Shown here piece after piece: positions 58,296-64,000 of a stretch of 64,000 nt of DNA. Origin of the DNA: Aurifilum marmelostoma (lineage: Eukaryota > Ascomycota > Sordariomycetes > Diaporthales > Cryphonectriaceae); assembly GCA_027559495.1 (NCBI GenBank), contig JAMXSV010000003.1:558001-622000 (forward strand), given 5' to 3'. The notes under the pieces are model-generated. The model searched no databases. It worked only from the letters and a program-made list of their open reading frames with translations, and was not told the DNA's origin. The translations under genes were made by a program, and so were the position numbers. Position 1 is the first letter of the stretch. Every line of letters starts with the position of its first letter.

Positions 58296-59577
58296 ATGGA
58301 ACTTATCGAGGTCATGGAGGCTGATAACCAACCCCGGCCCTTTCCGTGCGAGTGGGATGGTTGTGGAAAGAGTTTCAACCGGAAATCCGACCTCCAGCGC
58401 CACTACCGCATACACACCAACGAGCGCCCATACATCTGCAGCTGGCAAGGCTGTGACAAGAAATTCATCCAGAGAAGCGCATTAACGGTCCACATCCGGA
58501 CGCATACTGGCGAGAAACCCCATGCCTGTCAGCATCCAGACTGCGACAAGCGCTTCTCAGACGTACGTACATCAAACGAGGGGGCTGCGAACGCCGAGAG
58601 AAGCCAACTCACTAACAGGTCTGTAGTCCTCTAGCCTGGCCCGTCACCGTCGAATCCACACCGGAAAGCGCCCCTACACATGCTCCCACCACAACTGCGC
58701 AAAGACTTTCTGTAGGAAGACGACCATGATCAAGCACCAGCGCCGGTCTCACCAGCCTGGTGGCGGCCCCATTGATGACGGCTTGTACGACTCAGACGAC
58801 GAGGAGTCACCTACTACGCCTCGCCCACCTCCTTACCATTTCCCCCAGCCCCAGCAAGCGATGCTGCAGCAACAGAATGGGCTGTCCATGCGCCCCCTCG
58901 GGTCCAACTTCTACGTTCAAGGCCTGCAGACCATGCGTCACAACAGCGTACCGTCCAATATCCCGGCCGACTACCATTCCCAAAGCATGCAGCAGCAACA
59001 GCAGCAGCAGCAGAGCCATGATATGATGCGCCGCATGTCGTGTCAGGGCCAGCTGTACATCTCTGACGGTCCTGGAATCTCCACCATGCAGACCCAGCTC
59101 CAGATGCCGCGGAGCAACTCGTACGATGGTCTCCAGCACAGCCCTGCATCTTTCTCGTCAGAGTCTGTCCGTAGCCCGATCGATGAAGGCTACACCTTCG
59201 CGCCAACGGCCCAGCATGCAACCCATGCCCTGCACAGCGCCACCCAGCCGCAACACAACATGGCCTCTTTCCCGTCAGTGACGAGCCAGCAGCTAATGCC
59301 GGCTCAGCACATGATGTCGATGCCAATGCAGGGTCAAAACTCGCATCAAGGTCATCAGCAGCTACAGGTTCCGGTGACCCATGAAATCTATCACCCACAG
59401 CACCCAACATCTGGGCCGCCCGTCTCGGCTTTTGAACATCACAGCATTCCGGCTTTCCAAACACATCTGTCGATACACCAGATGCCCATCCAGCAATATC
59501 AGCTCCCTGACCTGAATGGTTTCAAGCTCGAGCCCACAATGCAGCTTCCGGGCCAGCGTGTGGCTGAGCTTCACTAA
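58296..59577 (+). CDS. C2H2 zinc-finger transcription factor, four tandem fingers
   Basis: Predicted 405-residue nuclear DNA-binding protein. Exons are 58296-58562 and 58627-59577; the intron 58563-58626 (GTACGT...CTGTAG) splits finger 3 and keeps frame. Four adjacent C2H2 fingers: Cys18/Cys23/His36/His40, Cys48/Cys53/His66/His70, Cys78/Cys83/His96/His100 and Cys108/Cys113/His126/His131. Most are joined by Kruppel-type linkers (HTNERP, HTGEKP, HTGKRP). The rest is disordered and rich in Gln, Met, His, Ser and Pro, with a short poly-Gln (CAG/CAA, about 58990-59014), typical of activation regions. An acidic patch (YDSDDEES) follows the fingers. The N-terminus starts MELIEVMEADN, which I recognise as conserved in filamentous-fungal orthologues, but I cannot give a secure gene name. 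It sits at the end of the gene desert and has an unusually long ATG-free leader. Confidence 0.92.
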
Positions 59578-62500
59578 ACAGCCACCATCGTCGACGCGTC
59601 CTGATGCGGATTGTCATGTCTCTCATTCGGGCCGAAGAATCGACATATTCTATTCGTTACCAGCACACAACAGTCCTTCCGGTATCGACCCAACGGTCAG
59701 ATACCCTGGGTCTGTGTGCCTTTTACAATATACTTGCGACATCTTCGCTTCATACCACTGCGGGGACAGGAGTTGGCTTCCCAGCGGCCTGCGCAGAGGT
59801 GTGATAGTTAATCATCAGATCATACTCCGTTGAGTTATGATAGGCACTGACGGCGTTCTTTTTTTTTCTTTCTTCTCTTCTCTATTGTTTCGCGCATAGA
59901 CGATAATGTCTTCGTGACCTTGTCGCTCACACTGCGGCAGACTGGGCTGTGTTACTATACCTATCCCTCGGCATGCGAACGGAGCAGTGGGTCAGCAAAG
60001 GCGCAAAAGGAGTAATCAAAGGAAGGGAGGTTATCTGCTGTCAAAAAAAAAACAACAAAAACACTATTCACGGCACGGAGTCTTTTCATGATGACGGCAA
60101 TTGTGCAAGAAACCCGACAAAAGGTGTGCACGTGTGCGTCTCACAAGGCACCGGAATTCATCTGTTCAGTCTTGTTGCGATACCAAATCTGCATAGGTTC
60201 AGGATCGATTCTCTTTTTTTCTTTTTTCTTTCTGGGTGGTCACCTATTTCCTTTGTCAAGGGTGGAAGGGGAGGTGGGGGTTTGATTAAACATCCATCCA
60301 GTCGTAATGGAATGGGGGGACTGGGTCATGGAGTTGTCGGCCAACACTGGGAGTCTGGAAATGGTCATCTGCAGCGAATCTGTTGTATTACGTCTACTCA
60401 CATTTTATTTCCCTTTCCTTCTTGGACGGTCGCCCTTGAGTTCCTTTTTCTGGATCTCTTTCTTTCTTGTTGACTTTTACAACTCTAAAGTCGTGGCCCA
60501 GATCGCAAGATTCGGAGGCGCGCTGGACAGGGCCATTTGGCCATTGGAGATGGGATTTTTAGTGTGGTACGGAGGAAGAGTGCATGTCCCCAGGCGATGC
60601 TGCGGTGGATATCGAGAGGGGGGGGGGCATCATGTCGGAGATTTCTGTACGAATAGTCCACTGTAATTGAGTTATGAATGACATGTGTCTGAACCAAAAC
60701 CTTAGTCTCTTCCACTAATTGTCGGCATACTTATTGTAAGTTGTTGGCTGTCTGACGATGGCCGAGAGGTAATTGTGTTAACTCCTTCTCGGGGATGGAA
60801 AAGGCAATTCGCCTTAGGCTGCCTAACGAAGAGGACCGGGAGCTTTTCATAGTGACCGAACGGGCCTCTTCGATGTTGTGATGAGGGAGTCGCGCAAGCG
60901 AGGTTCTAGCTCTCTTCTTCCTCCCGAGGTCATGATCGGATACGTTGATGAGCTGTAGACGATTCGCGATCCAACAAGACGTCCGTTTTCTCCCCCCCCC
61001 CCCCCTTTTTTTTGTTAGAAATAATTCTCCGAGAAGAGATGACAAAGCAAAACCAGAAGCATCACCAGTCAGGTGGGACCCCTCGGCAGCTTAAATACCT
61101 TCGGCAACAGCATGAAGGCCACCACACAGTCACGCATTGGTTTGCTAGCTAAGCTAACTTGGTGATGTCATGGAGATATCTTAGGACAGTCACATTTCGA
61201 CACATTCATAGTTCTTTTCGTCTTCTCCGTGTTAAGGGGGTTTTGAGGGTGAAAAAAAGCGAAAGAAACGAAAGCTATCTCAGGCACGGACTTGACGGCG
61301 GAAGCTCTGGTGCGCCGTGGTGCGGTGGACTGGCATTGCACCGGGAAAGATGGTAGACGGATACAAGTGGGTAGACTTTAGCGGGTCAGATGGGCGAATG
61401 GCCAAGTCGTCTTGAGGATCGTATGAGAGGTGGTTTCCACGTTCTACATCCTTCCACAGCACGGAGGAGCGAGGCTCGTAAGCGGTATCAGCTTCAGTGG
61501 GCAAGTTATCACTACAGTCTAGTTCGACATTAGAAAAGACACTAGTTGATGCAGCAGGTCACATGAGTTAGCCCCTTTCTCCTACAGCATTCGTTTATGC
61601 TTTCTTGTTCCCAATGTTGCTGTCATGATGCCCAGTCTGCGATTGCATTGACTTTTTGATGAGGGCATGCTAGGTGGTTGATAGTGCTGCAGCTCTAGTA
61701 CAAGCTTCTTTCGGGGAAGGCCAGCCGCCAGAGTCCCAGGTGATTATCCACCACGGTAGAGACATACCCTGTTGGTGACGAGGCAGCAGGGTGGGCATCC
61801 AGACACCGATCATAAGGCATAGGATTCTCCATGCGTAGATTGCCTTTTGAGGGCTCCAACGGTCCACTCATCCCGCCACCCCCATCCTGACGACTATTAA
61901 ACCATGCCAGCGGCCTCAGGCCCCGGTCCTATGAGGAATCATTGTCCAAGCGTATAGAAAACAAAAAATAAAAAGCTTGCCGTCCACTTACCCATATGCT
62001 TCTTTGTGTTTTTTTTTTTTTAGGGCAGGTGACAGATGGAAGGCCCGTTGAGCCTATACGAGTACGGGAGCATAGCAAGCAATCCCTACATGAGAAGGGC
62101 CAATCATATGTGTTTTCAGGCTAGTCGACCGCCTCCAGCTTAAACTCTCGTGTGGCAAGCTACCGTGTAGAGGTACAGAACGCATGGTTTAGCATAGAGT
62201 AGATCCCTTGATCTACCAAAGGCTTCAGATGAAGTTCTGCCTCTTGGGTCTTGCAATATACTTGCTTCATGGGCTAGATGTTGCCTTGTCCCGGTGAAGG
62301 TCCCCTGCAGAGCGGCCTTGACTGTACCATAGTATCATGGCTATGGCGGGCAGTAAGAAAGGTGGAGCAGGTGAAGTGGTAGGGGTGGTTTGGATCGGCC
62401 CAACATCGGCTAAATTCAGATTCCGGAGCCGGAGAAAGGTCCTGTACCGATTGGTCAGCAGGTCTGACGACATGTCGCCAGTGGTGGCGCTGCGTCCATG

Positions 62501-62893
62501 GACTGACTGTTCTCGTCACTCTCTTGGCTTGTTGGGGAAGATCAGGCAAGGCAGTGATGAAGTGGTTTGGACACTGCCTTCATACAGACAACCATCTACT
62601 GTGCATTCATTCCTTGTTGTCAGCTTATTGCTCTGCATCCTTCAGTGCTTAAGTCACTTGTCTCGAAGCTGGGAGGTGGATGACTGATCGACTTCCCGAC
62701 TCAACCCGCTGCAACCAAGTAACATCACAGCGAAACCAATTTGTCGACAATCACCCCACCCCTACCTTTCCTTTTACCCGGCATCTACAACTCCCTTTTC
62801 AGCTGTTCATCTCGCTGGATACAATCCTGAAACATTGCATTGAAAGCAGCACAGCCGCATCTCCTTGCGCAGTCTGCGCTGCTGAAAGGCGCC
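59578..62893. other. Spacer between the C2H2 regulator and the protease gene
   Basis: About 3.3 kb. The first few hundred bases should be the regulator's 3' UTR. A run of 14 C followed by T8 lies at 60992-61013. Open frames are short and without domains. The last roughly 200 bases before 62894 have no plus-strand ATG and should be the leader of the protease gene. Confidence 0.6.
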
Positions 62894-64000
62894 ATGGCCT
62901 TTCAAACTGCTCTGCTGCCCGCAAGTTCTACCCCGCCCCTCCTTCTTGCGCACACTCCTCCTCGCCTATCCTGGCCAGTGTACTGACACTCTCTGGCGGC
63001 TCGATATAGGATCTACTGGCGGCGACAGCAGAGACATGGCCTACGATTGCGAATACTCTTCTGGTACCATGGAAGGGCTCCGTGTCAGCACCCCGCGAGG
63101 CGCAAACACCAGCAGCCCCGCGCCTGGTCACGGTAGGAATCAATTGTTTGTCGCTTGTCGCGAACATTCGGACCAGCAACTAATTATTTTGACAATTTAC
63201 AGGGTGAACCGAGCTCGACCCTGCCAGACTTCCTTCGCGACGCGCTGCCGACCCTCCAAGCCCACCTCCCGACCGTCTCCCGACAGCTGACATCCTCCGA
63301 CCTCCGATCGACAATCGCCCAGCTGCCCGCGTTTGCACTCGCTGCAGCGACCAATCCTTTCATCCATCGTTCGGCCTTCCAGCTTGCTGCGCAGGGCTCC
63401 GCTGGCCCTGCTCGCCGTCTGTTCTCGACAGCGTCTCCTCTGGTCGCACAACGCGGGGCTGTGATAGCGCAGACCGCAGTAGGTCTTCGTGGCGCTAGTC
63501 TTCACTCGTCGGCATTCCCGCAGCGGTCCTCCTGGGCGCCAGTCAGCCGTGCTGTCGGTCTCTCGCCCTACACTCGTCTCCTGCAGACTCGCAGTCTAAG
63601 CAATGGTGGAATATCTCGCAACATGCTCGCCAACCTCGAGGCTGCCGCCAACCGGAATCCCAATAGTGCCACTGCCCAGAATGCCTTCTACCAGACCCTT
63701 CTCAAGGCTAACATGCCCGCGATTGTCATTGAGCGATACCAGTCGGGTCGATATGCCAAGAACCAGGCAGTCGAGGAGGCGTACGCCAAGTCTTTGTCCA
63801 TGTTGACTGGCAATAAGCTTGGCGATGTCGGCACTCTTACCGGGCAGACCGGTGGTCTCAGCAACGAACAGGTTCAGGCTATTGGCCAGGCTGTCGCGGC
63901 TCAACACAAGGGAGGCAACATCGCGATCTCGGCCCCCCAGGGCTCAGGTGTTGCCAAGGATGGCCGCATTCATGTCCTCGTGGACGAGTCCCTCGGCTCA
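62894..64000 (+). CDS. YME1: YME1-type mitochondrial i-AAA protease, 5' part
   Basis: N-terminal part (about 294 residues) of a nuclear-encoded mitochondrial protein, open to the window end. Exon 1 is inferred as 62894-62977 (28 codons, MAFQTALLPASS...) and exon 2 as 63203 onward. The 225-nt intron (GTGTAC...TTTACAG) keeps phase 0, but it is long, so the first exon is less certain. The Arg/Ser/Ala-rich segment with ARRLFSTASPL looks like a mitochondrial targeting or cleavage region. The segment NMLANLEAAANRNPNSATAQ, then FYQTLLKANMPAIVIERYQSGRYA, matches the N-terminal domain that precedes the AAA module in fungal YME1/IAP-1 proteases. The AAA and zinc-protease domains lie beyond the window. 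These proteases perform quality control in the mitochondrial inner membrane facing the intermembrane space. Confidence 0.78.

Noticed and set aside
57823..58485. 220-codon plus frame overlapping the C2H2 start, considered as an upstream ORF
   Set aside because: It begins with GTG, not ATG; the whole leader has no ATG, which argues against a translated upstream frame.

Overview
The window is nuclear DNA from a filamentous ascomycete, most likely one of the Sordariomycetes. The evidence is short GT-AG introns of about 50-130 nt, CT-rich leaders, fungal versions of UPF3, PPG1 and a YME1-type protease, and fungal-only protein families. The genus cannot be fixed from sequence alone. I see no rRNA, tRNA, CRISPR array or intact transposon.

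Region 1 (1-17.6 kb) is a catabolic or accessory block. It holds a partial MFS sugar transporter, a large GH29 alpha-L-fucosidase with a GPI-type tail, a six-exon cytochrome P450, an F-box protein, a protein of unknown function, a second secreted GH29 alpha-L-fucosidase and a secreted amidase. A sugar transporter plus two GH29 enzymes within 16 kb suggests use of fucosylated glycans; this is inference.

Region 2 (19.4-29.5 kb) has a fungal membrane protein with an N-terminal Cys4 finger, the nonsense-mediated decay factor UPF3, a PPG1-type phosphatase divergent from UPF3, and a Gre2-like NAD(P)-dependent reductase with two tiny exons.

Region 3 (29.5-58.3 kb) is about 28.8 kb in which I can support no protein-coding gene. 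It is crowded with long A, T, G and C runs and microsatellites. It leads into a four-finger C2H2 transcription factor whose upstream 760 bases contain no ATG at all on its strand, which looks like a very long 5' leader protected from upstream start codons. The desert is probably regulatory or non-coding-RNA territory for this factor, but that is unproven.

Region 4 (59.6-64 kb) is the 3' side of the factor, a 3.3-kb spacer, and the 5' part of a mitochondrial YME1-type i-AAA protease that runs off the window.
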